Assembly (NCBI GenBank): GCA_034659475.1
Contig: JAYEHK010000039.1
Span: forward strand, 1-22,512
From: JAYEHK01 sp034659475
GTDB lineage: Bacteria > Bacillota > Syntrophomonadia > Syntrophomonadales > Syntrophomonadaceae
Direction: 5' to 3'
DNA: 22,512 nucleotides
Shown here: positions 6,600 to 14,843 of the stretch, piece by piece
How the letters are laid out: each line of letters opens with the position of its first letter
Position numbering within the stretch: the stretch's first letter is position 1
Made by a program: the position numbers and the translations under genes
The notes under the pieces: generated by a model
The model's input: only the letters and a program-made list of their open reading frames with translations
Told to the model about the DNA's origin: nothing
The model's database searches: none

Positions 6600-9500
6600 T
6601 TAGCCAGCAATACTTTCAACATCCTCAAAATTAAGAGACAAAATAGACGATATTCCTTCCTGGGGCATCGTTACCCCATAGATCATTTCACCTGCTTCTA
6701 TGGTCGCCTGGCGATGGGTTATAATAATAAACTGCATTTCCGTCGACATCCGTTTAATGAAACCGGAAAAGCGCAACAGATTGGTTTCATCAAGTGCCGC
6801 ATCGATTTCATCTAACAGGCAGAAAGGGCTTGGTTTTAAACGAAGCAGTGAAAATACAAAAGCAATACATGTCAGAGCTCTTTCCCCACCCGACAACAAA
6901 TTTAAGGATTGCATTCTTTTTCCTGGCATTTTAACCGCAATATCAATACCTGAAGAAAAAGGGTCTTCATCTTCCTCAACAATTAATGCAGCTTCTCCGC
7001 CACCAAAAATCTCGGTAAAAGTATATTGAAAACTATTATTCGCTTCTTTCACAAAATCATGGAACTGGTTACTCATAATTTTTTCTGTTTCACCAAGCAA
7101 TCGCTGCAAAGATTCCTGGGCTTCCTTGAGATCATTGGATTGGGTACGAAGGAAATCATATCTGGCTTTACATTTTTCATATTCTTCAATGGCCTCCAGG
7201 TCAACTGATCCTAACATATTGATTTCCCTCTGAAGACTCTCCATGCGATTTTTATATTCTCTCAATTCAGCGTTTTTCAGAATTTCAGATTCTTGTTCCC
7301 ATAACTCCGCACCAAATTTTTCTCGCCATCGATTTTCCAGTCCTTCCATTTCAGTTTCAATTCGAATCATCCTCATTTCAATAGACCGCAGGTTTTGCTC
7401 AATAACATCAAGCTGTCGTTGTGCAGGCAGGAGACTGTTTCGCAGTTTTTCAAGCTTCATGGAAACCTGCTTTTCCTGCTCCTGCAGATTCATCAGACGC
7501 TCTCTTACGGCCGCAAGCGAACCATGAGTTGTTACCCTTATTTTTTGACCACTTTCTATTTGCAGTCGTTGTTGTTCAATTCCTGTTTTACATTGCTGCA
7601 GCAGAGATTCTGCTTCACCCAGTGACTGTTGATAGGATTCCCTGACCTGTGTGAATTGTTGAATGTGCGTCTGCAGCGTTTCTAATTCTCGTTTCTTCAT
7701 GATTAGGCTTTCCTGTTGAGAATGGTATCTTTCTCGGTTAACTGCATAATTCCTGCGGAGAAGTTCAATATTTTCTTTCAATCCCTCAACATCCTCAGAA
7801 AATGAGAAGTTTTCCAGATGTACTGTTTCAAATTGCCCCTGCAGGTTGAAGCGTATTTGTTCCTGTTGATGCATAGAGTTTTCTAATTGTGATATTTCCC
7901 GTTGATAGGCAACACTATCCGTCTGATTATTCTCAATCGTGTTTTGTACGTTCCCGTATTCCTGCTCCAGCATTTCTTTTTGAAACATCAGTTCTGATAA
8001 GTGATTTTTCAGTTCCGAATATCGTTCATTCATCTCCTGATACTTTGCAGAAGTATCACGCAACAAACCCTCGTTTTTATTTTTACCTGCGGATAATATC
8101 TGCAAGCGCTGATGAAGCGCTTTTTCTTCTCCTTTGCGCTGTAATGGACTACTTCTTCTTTTTGAATGGGCCCCACCGGTCATGGCACCACTTACGTTAA
8201 TTAGTTCTCCTTCAAGGGTAACAATCCTGACCGATGCTCTGGTATTTTTAAATACATTCAATCCACAATCCATGTTTTCCACAATGAGCACTCTTCCAAA
8301 CAAATAATCTACAGCACGAGCTATTCCAGGGTCATATTCTATCAGTTCAGAAGCGATTCCAAGAACGCCTTTATTCTTTTTAATATCCTGTATGACACCA
8401 GGAGACAATGTTTGTGTCCGTAAAACATCGAGCGGTAAAAACGTTGCCCTTCCAAGTGAATTACGTTTTAGATAGTCAATTGCCTTTTTCGCTTCCTGTG
8501 CAGTATGTATAATAATATTTTCTAAACCCTTTCCAACTGCTACGTCAATAGCCATTTCCATTCCCTGTGGCACATTGATCAATTCACCAACGATCCCGAC
8601 CATTCCCTGTAGACTTTTTTTCCTTTGTTGATGGGATTTAACCAAAGCCCGAACCCCTTCTGAATATCCACTATAGTTTTTTTCCAAATCTCTTAAAGCC
8701 TGCAGTTTACTTTCCATGCTAAACTGTTCTCTCTGATCCTTTCCCAGTTTATCCTCCAGATTCTTCTTCTGCTCCTGAAAAGTAACCATTTCGTTCTGCA
8801 TGTCTATTTGTTCCCTCTGCAATGCCTGAATCTGTTCTTCCGTCGTTTGTTGCTTTTCTTTCATCTGTCCCAGTTGTTCTTTTAACAGCTTTAGGGTGTC
8901 GGTATTGCTTTGAACATGAATGAGCAGTCGTTCTTTTTTCTCCTGATCTTTTTTTATGACTCCTTCTTGATCAATCATCTGATTTTTAATTTCCACCTCT
9001 CGCTGGGCCTTTTCAAAAACCAGACTTTTATGATCTTCAAATTGTGCCAAAAGTATATTGATCTCGTTATCTTTTCCTGTTATGGTTTTCTCCAGCTCAC
9101 TTAAATCCGATTGTCGCTGTTTTAAGGACCCTTCTTCGCGGTTATAATCCTCTATTTTTCCTGTAAGATCATGATCCAACTCCGCTATCAGTTTGCTGTA
9201 TTTTTCTGCGTCAAGACCAGCGTTATTCATGCGTTCCTCAAAATTATGAATTCTTTCCTCACCGAGCTTTATCTCTGATTCTTTTGCATGAATATCAGAA
9301 TCCAATTGATGCTTCTGTTCAATTAACTTATTTACTGTTTGGCGAATCTCCTCCAGTTGACCTTCTTCTTGTAAGACTGTATTTTTCAGGCACTCAACCT
9401 GCTTCTGCAACTGCTCCTGTTCCTGGCCCTTCTGATTGTACAGTTTTCTCTTATCCTTTAATTGCAGGCCATTACTCCTGATTTCGGAGGTCAAGAGTGT

Positions 9501-10181
9501 TTTCTCCAATGTCGTGAACACTGTCTGCAGGTCCTTGTATTTCACAGCTTTTTCAGCCTTGATTCCCAATTCCTCTCTTCTGGTTTCAAGCTCAACCAGA
9601 ATATCTTCCACCCTGATTAAATCATTGGAAGTAGCAATAATTCTGCGCTGTACTTCATTGCGTTGATGCCTGTATTTTATGATACCCGCAGCTTCTTCCA
9701 GGATTAATCTCCGATCAAATGATTGTCCATTCAACACATCCTCCAGTTCCCCCTGACTGATGATTGAATACCCCTGTTTCCCCATTCCGGTTCCTGTAAA
9801 TAGCTGAACAACATCTTTCATGCGAACACGATTTTTATTTATAAAAAATTCACTTTCCCCGGTGCGAAAGATCTTTCTCACAATATTGACTTCGGAAAAA
9901 TCAACCGGAAGTGCATGATCAGCATTGTCAATGGTCATTTCAACAACGGCCATTCCTTGTGGTTTCTTTTTATCCGAACCATTGAAAATGATATCTTCAT
10001 TCTTTTGCCCGCGAAGATGGCGCACATTACTCTCTCCCAAAACCCAGCGAATGGCATCAACCACGTTGCTTTTGCCGCAGCCATTCGGGCCTACAATAAT
10101 GTTAAGACCGGATTTAAGATACAGTTCTGTACGATCTGCAAAGGATTTAAACCCCTTTATTTCCAAGCGTTTCAGATACAC
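6600..10181 (-). CDS. smc: SMC, chromosome condensation and segregation ATPase
   Basis: A full-length 1193-residue SMC protein. The N-terminal head has Walker A GPNGCGKSN (31-39). Long glutamine- and glutamate-rich coiled coils flank a hinge near residues 500-660 (GIVGELINVPQGMEMAIDVAVG and following). The C-terminal head has the signature LSGGERALT and Walker B CLLDEIDAALDETN. SMC works with ScpA/ScpB to organise newly replicated origins. It starts with GTG (10179-10181): GGAGGAG lies eight bases upstream, and no ATG is better placed. It lies 25 bp after birA, and the stop codon is 33 bp from the nested palindrome, which would form a large 3'-end hairpin in the smc transcript. Confidence 0.97.
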   Translation of the reverse strand: MYLKRLEIKGFKSFADRTELYLKSGLNIIVGPNGCGKSNVVDAIRWVLGESNVRHLRGQKNEDIIFNGSDKKKPQGMAVVEMTIDNADHALPVDFSEVNIVRKIFRTGESEFFINKNRVRMKDVVQLFTGTGMGKQGYSIISQGELEDVLNGQSFDRRLILEEAAGIIKYRHQRNEVQRRIIATSNDLIRVEDILVELETRREELGIKAEKAVKYKDLQTVFTTLEKTLLTSEIRSNGLQLKDKRKLYNQKGQEQEQLQKQVECLKNTVLQEEGQLEEIRQTVNKLIEQKHQLDSDIHAKESEIKLGEERIHNFEERMNNAGLDAEKYSKLIAELDHDLTGKIEDYNREEGSLKQRQSDLSELEKTITGKDNEINILLAQFEDHKSLVFEKAQREVEIKNQMIDQEGVIKKDQEKKERLLIHVQSNTDTLKLLKEQLGQMKEKQQTTEEQIQALQREQIDMQNEMVTFQEQKKNLEDKLGKDQREQFSMESKLQALRDLEKNYSGYSEGVRALVKSHQQRKKSLQGMVGIVGELINVPQGMEMAIDVAVGKGLENIIIHTAQEAKKAIDYLKRNSLGRATFLPLDVLRTQTLSPGVIQDIKKNKGVLGIASELIEYDPGIARAVDYLFGRVLIVENMDCGLNVFKNTRASVRIVTLEGELINVSGAMTGGAHSKRRSSPLQRKGEEKALHQRLQILSAGKNKNEGLLRDTSAKYQEMNERYSELKNHLSELMFQKEMLEQEYGNVQNTIENNQTDSVAYQREISQLENSMHQQEQIRFNLQGQFETVHLENFSFSEDVEGLKENIELLRRNYAVNRERYHSQQESLIMKKRELETLQTHIQQFTQVRESYQQSLGEAESLLQQCKTGIEQQRLQIESGQKIRVTTHGSLAAVRERLMNLQEQEKQVSMKLEKLRNSLLPAQRQLDVIEQNLRSIEMRMIRIETEMEGLENRWREKFGAELWEQESEILKNAELREYKNRMESLQREINMLGSVDLEAIEEYEKCKARYDFLRTQSNDLKEAQESLQRLLGETEKIMSNQFHDFVKEANNSFQYTFTEIFGGGEAALIVEEDEDPFSSGIDIAVKMPGKRMQSLNLLSGGERALTCIAFVFSLLRLKPSPFCLLDEIDAALDETNLLRFSGFIKRMSTEMQFIIITHRQATIEAGEMIYGVTMPQEGISSILSLNFEDVESIAG

Positions 10182-10206
10182 AAATACTCCTCCATTGGTT
10201 TTATAC

Positions 10207-11169
10207 TTACAAAATACTTACGTCACCAGTATTAATCTTTTCAATCCTATCGTCCATTTCAATGAGTAGATTTCCCTGTTCATCTACATCAATGTTTTTA
10301 CCCCGTATATCCTTCGTTTGTTTTTTCACACTAATAACCTGTCCTAAATGGAAACAGCGCTTCTTATACTTATCACGGAAGGAAACGAATCCATCTTTTA
10401 AATAGCGTGTGTAATGTTTATCCATAGACTGAAGCAAGGAACAAAAAACTTCAGTAAGATTCAATGTCTGTCCCGTAAAATTTCGAAGTGACCCTGCAAC
10501 ATTACTCACTTCCGCAGGAAAATCTTCCATTCGCACATTCACATTCACGCCAACTCCGACAATGAGATGCTCCGTTTGTTCTACCTCTCCGCTTAGTTCT
10601 AACAATATCCCCGCAATTTTATGGCCTTTTAGGAACACATCATTAGGCCATTTAATTTCAATCCCCTCCACATAGGGATCAAGCCCCTCCGCAACAGCTA
10701 ACGCAAATACAAGGGACAAAAGAGCAATATCCTGTACCGGAAGGTCGGGACGCAGAACAACTGAAAACCACAATCCCCCGGAAGGTGATTCCCATTCCCT
10801 TCCCCGACGGCCCTTTCCTCCGGTTTGGGTGCGGGAGAGAATGACGCTTCCTGGCAATACGGACCCTGCTCTAAGCATTTCATGCGCCTTTTGGTTCGTA
10901 GAAGTCAGGGTTGGAAAAGATTCTATGTGTGAACCTATCTCCGAACTCCCTAATTCTCTAAGTACTTCTTCAACACAGACCATTTCCTCTGTATGATGCA
11001 AACAATATCCTTTGTTTTTTAAGCCCTCAATCTGGAAACCCTCTGCTTTCAATGCTTCCATGTGTTTCCACACAGCCACCCGACTGATCCCAAAACGTTT
11101 CGCCAATTCATTGCCGGAAATATATCGTCCCTCTGCATTGAATAATTCATTTAATATCTTTTGACGCAT
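10207..11169 (-). CDS. birA: BirA, bifunctional biotin-protein ligase and repressor
   Basis: A 320-residue class II BirA. The N-terminal winged helix-turn-helix (about residues 1-58, recognition region near 17-36) precedes a ligase domain with the biotinyl-AMP loop GGKGRRGREW (117-126), KWPND (173-177) and K184 in HKIAGILLE, then a small C-terminal domain. It attaches biotin to carboxylases and represses biotin genes when biotin is plentiful. The start is the ATG at 11169, about ten bases after GAGAGGA; an open frame continues to 11379 but it crosses repeat DNA and has no family likeness. The gene sits between the radical SAM gene and smc, not a common site for birA, and is separated from the former by a 366-bp repeat-filled gap with a terminator, so it probably starts its own unit with smc. 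Confidence 0.94.
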   Translation of the reverse strand: MRQKILNELFNAEGRYISGNELAKRFGISRVAVWKHMEALKAEGFQIEGLKNKGYCLHHTEEMVCVEEVLRELGSSEIGSHIESFPTLTSTNQKAHEMLRAGSVLPGSVILSRTQTGGKGRRGREWESPSGGLWFSVVLRPDLPVQDIALLSLVFALAVAEGLDPYVEGIEIKWPNDVFLKGHKIAGILLELSGEVEQTEHLIVGVGVNVNVRMEDFPAEVSNVAGSLRNFTGQTLNLTEVFCSLLQSMDKHYTRYLKDGFVSFRDKYKKRCFHLGQVISVKKQTKDIRGKNIDVDEQGNLLIEMDDRIEKINTGDVSIL

Positions 11170-11307
11170 CACGTTTATTTCCTCTCTTATTTGCTTTAAG
11201 CTACTTTGACAACGGAAGCCCAAACCCCTTCTTTCTGGCCCTATTCTATAAAATTTTCTAATTCCCCTCCCCATGTCCACAGAACACATCCACCGATTAA
11301 AATTGGT

Positions 11308-11392
11308 GAAGAGTGAGGGGTTAGGGGTCAGGCGGCAGAAGCTAGGCGCTATGCGCCAGGCATTGTCCTTACTCCTCACCCCTAACCCCTTA
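11308..11392. repeat. inverted heptanucleotide repeat arrays flanking a hairpin
   Basis: On the plus strand 11308-11331 reads as heptads of the type GTGAGGG, GTTAGGG, GTCAGGC. About 40 bp further, 11371-11392 carries the opposite sense (CTCCTCA, CCCCTAA, CCCCTTA). The arms pair perfectly over 13 bp (11316-11328 with 11378-11390) and further after one mismatch. Between them lies GGCGC-TAT-GCGCC (11345-11357). This resembles short tandem heptamer repeats known from intergenic DNA of several bacteria. Confidence 0.75.
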
Positions 11393-11400
11393 CAAAAAAA

Positions 11401-11437
11401 GGTCCGCGTAAGTCCAATAAGTCAGCGTAGTCTGCGT
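11401..11437. repeat. degenerate 9-bp tandem repeat
   Basis: Read on the minus strand from 11437 the sequence divides into four nine-base units: ACGCAGACT, ACGCTGACT, TATTGGACT, TACGCGGAC. They share the ending GAC and mostly an ACGC core. It lies directly beside the heptad arrays. Confidence 0.55.
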
Positions 11438-11475
11438 CTATTAAAGATCCTATTTTCAAATAAATCAGGTATATG

Positions 11476-11516
11476 AAAAAACTCGGTAAAAATCAAAAAG
11501 ATTCTTCACCGAGTTT
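11476..11516 (-). terminator. Rho-independent terminator of the radical SAM gene
   Basis: On the minus strand AAACTCGGT (11516-11508) pairs with ACCGAGTTT (11487-11479), with further imperfect pairing inside, and the stem runs into a T6 tract (11481-11476). It sits 20 bp beyond the stop codon. Confidence 0.8.
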
Positions 11517-11535
11517 CTGTGTTTGTGATAGATCG

Positions 11536-12612
11536 TTAAAAATTTCGGGCCTTTATAAACGCTTCTCGTTTTAGTTTTATTGTAACCGGCTCTCCGGCCT
11601 GACTCACCCCAATCTCATTTCGCTTGATTCCAGAATCAGGCTGAATGGTAACCTGCGATAGGTTCCATTGAGATTGCAATTGTTTTATATTATTTCTTTT
11701 TAACCCTGCCATCTTCGAGACATCTCGGGGGTTCACAAATAGAACCACCTGATTCTGAAAGGCCTTTCGTTCTCTGAGTTGCTGCAAAACCATTGATGCC
11801 TGTTCCAAGAAAATGGATTGCTCCACCAGTTCTCCAAATGCTGGATGAAAAGGTCCTGTCACAATCACCCCTTCACTTCGAAGGTCCTCTCCTGGATGCA
11901 AGCCCATTCGAATAACAGGGATGTTGTTTTTTTCCAAACGCAAAAACATTTCGCGACATGTCATAACTGCATTTTCAAGAGAAAGAGGCTGATAAGCCCC
12001 TTTTTGATAAAGAGTTTCTAAAGCCGTACCAGCAATCACGAGCGTAGGATAGATACGAACCATGGCGGGGTTAATCTCGATGGTCGATTGCACTGTTGCT
12101 ATATCAAGTTCAAAGTGATCTCCAGGCAATCCTATCATCAACTGAACACCCAGTTGAAAACCCCATTCCTTTACTAATTGCGAACTTTTAAAAACAACGT
12201 CAGCCGTATAACCTCTGGACGATGCTTTTAAAACTTCATCACACAATGATTGGACACCCAATTCAATAGTATTTACATGATTATTTTTTAATCGTTCAAG
12301 ACCCTCTTCATCAATACTATCCGGGCGAGTCGAGAGACGAATTCCACTAATCTTCTTCGCCAAAATATAAGGTTCAACTGCCTTCAGATACGCTTCTTGC
12401 AAATCTGCATCAATGTCAGTAAAATTACCACCAAAAAACGCAACTTCTACTTCACTGTTCACAGGAATCGTTTGCAGATGATCTTCAATGATCTTCTGGA
12501 CTTGATTTGGCTCGGGCACCTGGCTCGTTGCGATCTTTTTTTGATCACAGTATATACACTGGTACGGACATCCTAGATGGGAAATAAAAATCGGAATATT
12601 AAAGTGTTTCAT
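11536..12612 (-). CDS. Elp3-like radical SAM protein
   Basis: A 358-residue radical SAM enzyme. The [4Fe-4S]/SAM motif is CPYQCIYC (15-22, CX3CX2C), followed by AFFGGNF (58-64), a family-typical substrate-barrel segment, ELGVQSL (117-123) and IGLPGD (159-164). The sequence most resembles the radical SAM half of Elp3/YhcC-type proteins but lacks an acetyltransferase domain. Genes of this type commonly follow rnc and precede smc in Clostridia, often annotated as coproporphyrinogen oxidase- or Elp3-like, with no proven function. An RNA-modification role is a guess. It begins five bases after rnc; its ribosome binding site is weak, so translation may depend on re-initiation after rnc. A strong terminator follows. 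Confidence 0.85.
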   Translation of the reverse strand: MKHFNIPIFISHLGCPYQCIYCDQKKIATSQVPEPNQVQKIIEDHLQTIPVNSEVEVAFFGGNFTDIDADLQEAYLKAVEPYILAKKISGIRLSTRPDSIDEEGLERLKNNHVNTIELGVQSLCDEVLKASSRGYTADVVFKSSQLVKEWGFQLGVQLMIGLPGDHFELDIATVQSTIEINPAMVRIYPTLVIAGTALETLYQKGAYQPLSLENAVMTCREMFLRLEKNNIPVIRMGLHPGEDLRSEGVIVTGPFHPAFGELVEQSIFLEQASMVLQQLRERKAFQNQVVLFVNPRDVSKMAGLKRNNIKQLQSQWNLSQVTIQPDSGIKRNEIGVSQAGEPVTIKLKREAFIKARNF

Positions 12613-12617
12613 CTAAA

Positions 12618-13337
12618 TTATACCAGGCTTTCTTTATGAAGATATCCCTCTATGCCGGGATCTTTAAGTGCTTTTTCAGCAGCATTTTGTTCTGCTTCTT
12701 TCTTGCTCTTTCCTTCACCTGTCTGCAGTAGATCATCTTTAAAAAATACCCCCGCGACAAAATTTTTGGCATGGGCAGGACCGCTTTCATGAATGATTTC
12801 ATAGCGAACGTTTTCACGACTATTAGCCTGAACGATTTCCTGCAATCGGGACTTATAATCCTGATATTCCCCCTGGGCCGTTTTCTTTATAGCCTCTTCC
12901 AGATGCTTGAGAATAAACAACCTTGCTGTTTCTATTCCCTGATCCAGGTAAATTGCCCCGATAATAGCTTCTACCGTATCTGCAAGAATTGATTTTCGAG
13001 TTCTTCCCCCCGACATGTCTTCGCCTTTTCCTAAAAGAATATACTTTCCAACCTGTATTTCCTGAGCGATTTCCACTAGTGCTTTTTCACACACAACCCT
13101 GGCTCTGATCTGTGTAAGATCCCCTTCTGCTTTTTCCGTATAATTCTGGTATAGATAATCAGCGACCACAAAATCTAATACAGCATCACCCAAAAATTCA
13201 AGTCTCTGGTTGTTAACATGACTGCTTTGTTCTTGCGAATAAGAGGGATGAATGAGCGCCAGACTCATTAACCCTTCATCGCCAAAGCAAAGCTCATTAT
13301 CGGTTAAAAATGTTTCAACTGTTTTTTTTACTGTCAT
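12618..13337 (-). CDS. rnc: RNase III
   Basis: A 239-residue ribonuclease III that cuts double-stranded RNA in rRNA precursors and mRNAs. The signature NQRLEFLGD is at 43-51 with catalytic E47 and D51; the second acidic pair is D120 and E123 in ADTVEAIIGAIYLD. A double-stranded RNA-binding domain fills roughly residues 160-232 (DYKSRLQEIVQ to KKEAEQNAAEKAL). The ATG overlaps the acpP stop by four bases and follows AGGTG, so the two are coupled. The rnc-smc-ftsY order is the common Firmicutes arrangement, here interrupted by the radical SAM gene and birA. The long palindromic hairpin between smc and ftsY would be a natural RNase III substrate if transcribed. Confidence 0.96.
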   Translation of the reverse strand: MTVKKTVETFLTDNELCFGDEGLMSLALIHPSYSQEQSSHVNNQRLEFLGDAVLDFVVADYLYQNYTEKAEGDLTQIRARVVCEKALVEIAQEIQVGKYILLGKGEDMSGGRTRKSILADTVEAIIGAIYLDQGIETARLFILKHLEEAIKKTAQGEYQDYKSRLQEIVQANSRENVRYEIIHESGPAHAKNFVAGVFFKDDLLQTGEGKSKKEAEQNAAEKALKDPGIEGYLHKESLV

Positions 13338-13579
13338 TTTTTCACCTGCTTAAGAAATTTATAAAGCGCTTTCACCAATAAACCCATGGTTGAAAATTCT
13401 TCAAGATCCTCTTCTGGAAACTCTACATCATAAACATCTTCCATTGCCATGATCATTTCAACAATATCAATAGAATCTGCCTCGATTGCTTCAAAGCTAG
13501 TTTCCATAGTAATCTCCTCCGGCTCCATATCCAACTGCTCTGCTAGTAATTTTCGGGCAAGAAGAAATAACTCTTCCAT
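13334..13579 (-). CDS. acpP: acyl carrier protein
   Basis: An 81-residue acidic helical protein. The phosphopantetheine site is Ser36 in ADSIDIVEMIMAMED, close to the usual DSLDxVE but with Ile for Leu. It carries acyl chains for fatty-acid and phospholipid synthesis. The ATG at 13579 lies eight bases after AGAAGGAGGT; an ATG at 13582-13584 is out of frame. It follows plsX after 19 bp and overlaps rnc. In many Firmicutes fabD, fabG and other fab genes lie between plsX and acpP; they are absent here. The position strongly suggests the housekeeping ACP, although a second, specialised ACP elsewhere cannot be excluded. Confidence 0.93.
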   Translation of the reverse strand: MEELFLLARKLLAEQLDMEPEEITMETSFEAIEADSIDIVEMIMAMEDVYDVEFPEEDLEEFSTMGLLVKALYKFLKQVKK

Positions 13580-13598
13580 TCATCATGACCTCCTTCTG

Positions 13599-14564
13599 TT
13601 ATTCAGTTAATTGAGAAAGAGACAGGGCCTCTTTTTGTAAGCTGACGATGTTCTTTTGAACACATTCCTCTGCAACTCGAATGCCATTATACACTGCTTC
13701 CCGTTTTGATGATCCATGACATACAATACTGATTCCCTCTACACCCAACAGTGGTGCACCACCGATCTTACTGTAATCCAACCGCTGGAACACTGCAGGA
13801 ATATATCCGAGTTCCTTTCCACAAGCTTTCGCCAGAAAACTCCCCATTCCCTCCATACATTTTAATAAAATATTTCCCGTAAAACCGTCACAAACGATGA
13901 CATCACTTTTCCCGGAAAAAATATCTCTTCCTTCTATGTTGCCTACAAAGTTTATGTTTGTATTCTGCTTCAACAGACCATAACTTTCTACTGCCAGGCT
14001 ATTCCCTTTTGTTTCCTCTTCTCCATTGTTCAAAAGAGCCACTACCGGTGAACTTTTGTCCCATAATGTCGCGGCATACGCCGATCCCAGAACAGCAAAT
14101 TGAAGCATTTGCCGTGGTTTACAATCAACATTAGCACCCACATCAATTAACAACGCATAGTCATCCTGCTCTGTGGGAATGGCTGTTACGATAGGCGGAC
14201 GATCAATCTTGTCCATTCGTCCCAAAATAAATATGGCCGCGGCCATCTGGGCTCCGGTGCTCCCGCAAGAGATAACAGCATGCGCTGCCCCCTCTTTAAC
14301 AAGGCGTGTAGCAACGACAATAGAAGCATCTTTTTTCTTTCGCAATGCGGTAGCAGGTGACTCATCCATATGAATTACCTGAGAAGCATGAATAATTTTA
14401 ATTCTCTCGGGATCAAAGCGATAAGCTTCCAGCTCATTTTTAATAGTTGTTTCATCTCCAACAAGCAGAAACGTAGCATCCGTATCCTGTAAACGTTGAA
14501 TAGCTCCCGCGATCAATTCTGCTGGTGCATAGTCGCCTCCCATTACATCCACTGCAATATTCAT
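13599..14564 (-). CDS. plsX: PlsX, phosphate acyltransferase
   Basis: A 321-residue PlsX, which converts acyl-ACP to acyl-phosphate for the first step of phospholipid synthesis with PlsY; it is a peripheral membrane protein. The N-terminus MNIAVDVMGGDYAP is diagnostic, and conserved blocks include SCGSTGAQMAAA, LLIDVGANVDCKP and VCDGFTGNILLK. The start is the ATG at 14564, nine bases after GGAGG; the frame extends ten codons upstream to 14594, through the ribosome binding site, without family likeness. A hairpin (14593-14636) separates it from rpmF, so its expression may be partly attenuated. FapR, often encoded just before plsX, is not here. Confidence 0.96.
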   Translation of the reverse strand: MNIAVDVMGGDYAPAELIAGAIQRLQDTDATFLLVGDETTIKNELEAYRFDPERIKIIHASQVIHMDESPATALRKKKDASIVVATRLVKEGAAHAVISCGSTGAQMAAAIFILGRMDKIDRPPIVTAIPTEQDDYALLIDVGANVDCKPRQMLQFAVLGSAYAATLWDKSSPVVALLNNGEEETKGNSLAVESYGLLKQNTNINFVGNIEGRDIFSGKSDVIVCDGFTGNILLKCMEGMGSFLAKACGKELGYIPAVFQRLDYSKIGGAPLLGVEGISIVCHGSSKREAVYNGIRVAEECVQKNIVSLQKEALSLSQLTE

Positions 14565-14592
14565 AAGCTTTTCCTCCACAGCACTGAAAAAC

Positions 14593-14636
14593 AAAAAGTA
14601 AGTTCTTAGTCTGAAACAGACTGTCCCTTACTTTTT
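14593..14636 (-). terminator. hairpin between rpmF and plsX, terminator or attenuator
   Basis: The outer arms AAAAAGTAAG (14593-14602) and CTTACTTTTT (14627-14636) are exact reverse complements, as are AGTCTG (14608-14613) and CAGACT (14617-14622) around AAA. The shape and T-run resemble a Rho-independent terminator on either strand, placed inside an otherwise collinear gene set. The inner 15-bp dyad could instead be a repressor site. Confidence 0.65.
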
Positions 14637-14655
14637 GATTTCGTCGCATTTTGTT

Positions 14656-14826
14656 TTACATAACATTTTTACCTTTATAGTAACCACAGTTTAAACATGC
14701 ACGGTGAGGCAGTTTAAGTTCATGACACTGCGGACACTCTACCAGACCAGGAGCCGGTATTTTTCTCCATTCGGAATGGCGACTTCTCTTGTTTGCTTTT
14801 GACGTTTTATTTTTGGGAACACCCAT
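14656..14826 (-). CDS. rpmF: 50S ribosomal protein L32, zinc-ribbon form
   Basis: A 56-residue L32. The N-terminal MGVPKNKTSKANKRSRHSEW is typical, and four cysteines (31, 34, 44, 47: CPQC and CLNC) form the zinc-binding C+ variant. The start is the ATG at 14826, after an AAGGGGG ribosome binding site; a frame continuing 15 codons upstream overlaps yceD and is not conserved. It follows yceD by 17 bp, the standard pairing in bacteria. Cysteine-containing L32 is the form replaced by a cysteine-free paralogue under zinc limitation in some species; no second copy is visible here. Confidence 0.97.
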   Translation of the reverse strand: MGVPKNKTSKANKRSRHSEWRKIPAPGLVECPQCHELKLPHRACLNCGYYKGKNVM

Positions 14827-14843
14827 CGATATAACCCCCTTCC

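Larger units (their letters stand above)
11170..11535. other. 366-bp repeat-rich non-coding gap between the radical SAM gene and birA
   Basis: Right to left it holds the terminator of the radical SAM gene (11476-11516), a 9-base degenerate tandem repeat (11401-11437), inverted heptad arrays with a central hairpin (11308-11392), and about 140 bp of birA leader. No clear promoter was found for birA; TTGTCA occurs on the minus strand at 11197-11202 but its matching -10 would fall on the ribosome binding site. Confidence 0.65.

Noticed and set aside
11170..11379. 70-codon N-terminal extension of BirA
   Set aside because: The frame is open but passes through heptad-repeat DNA, has no BirA likeness, and a good ribosome binding site precedes the ATG at 11169, where the typical winged-helix begins.
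11308..11437. Possible CRISPR array
   Set aside because: The repeats are 7- and 9-base degenerate units without spacers, and no cas gene is nearby.
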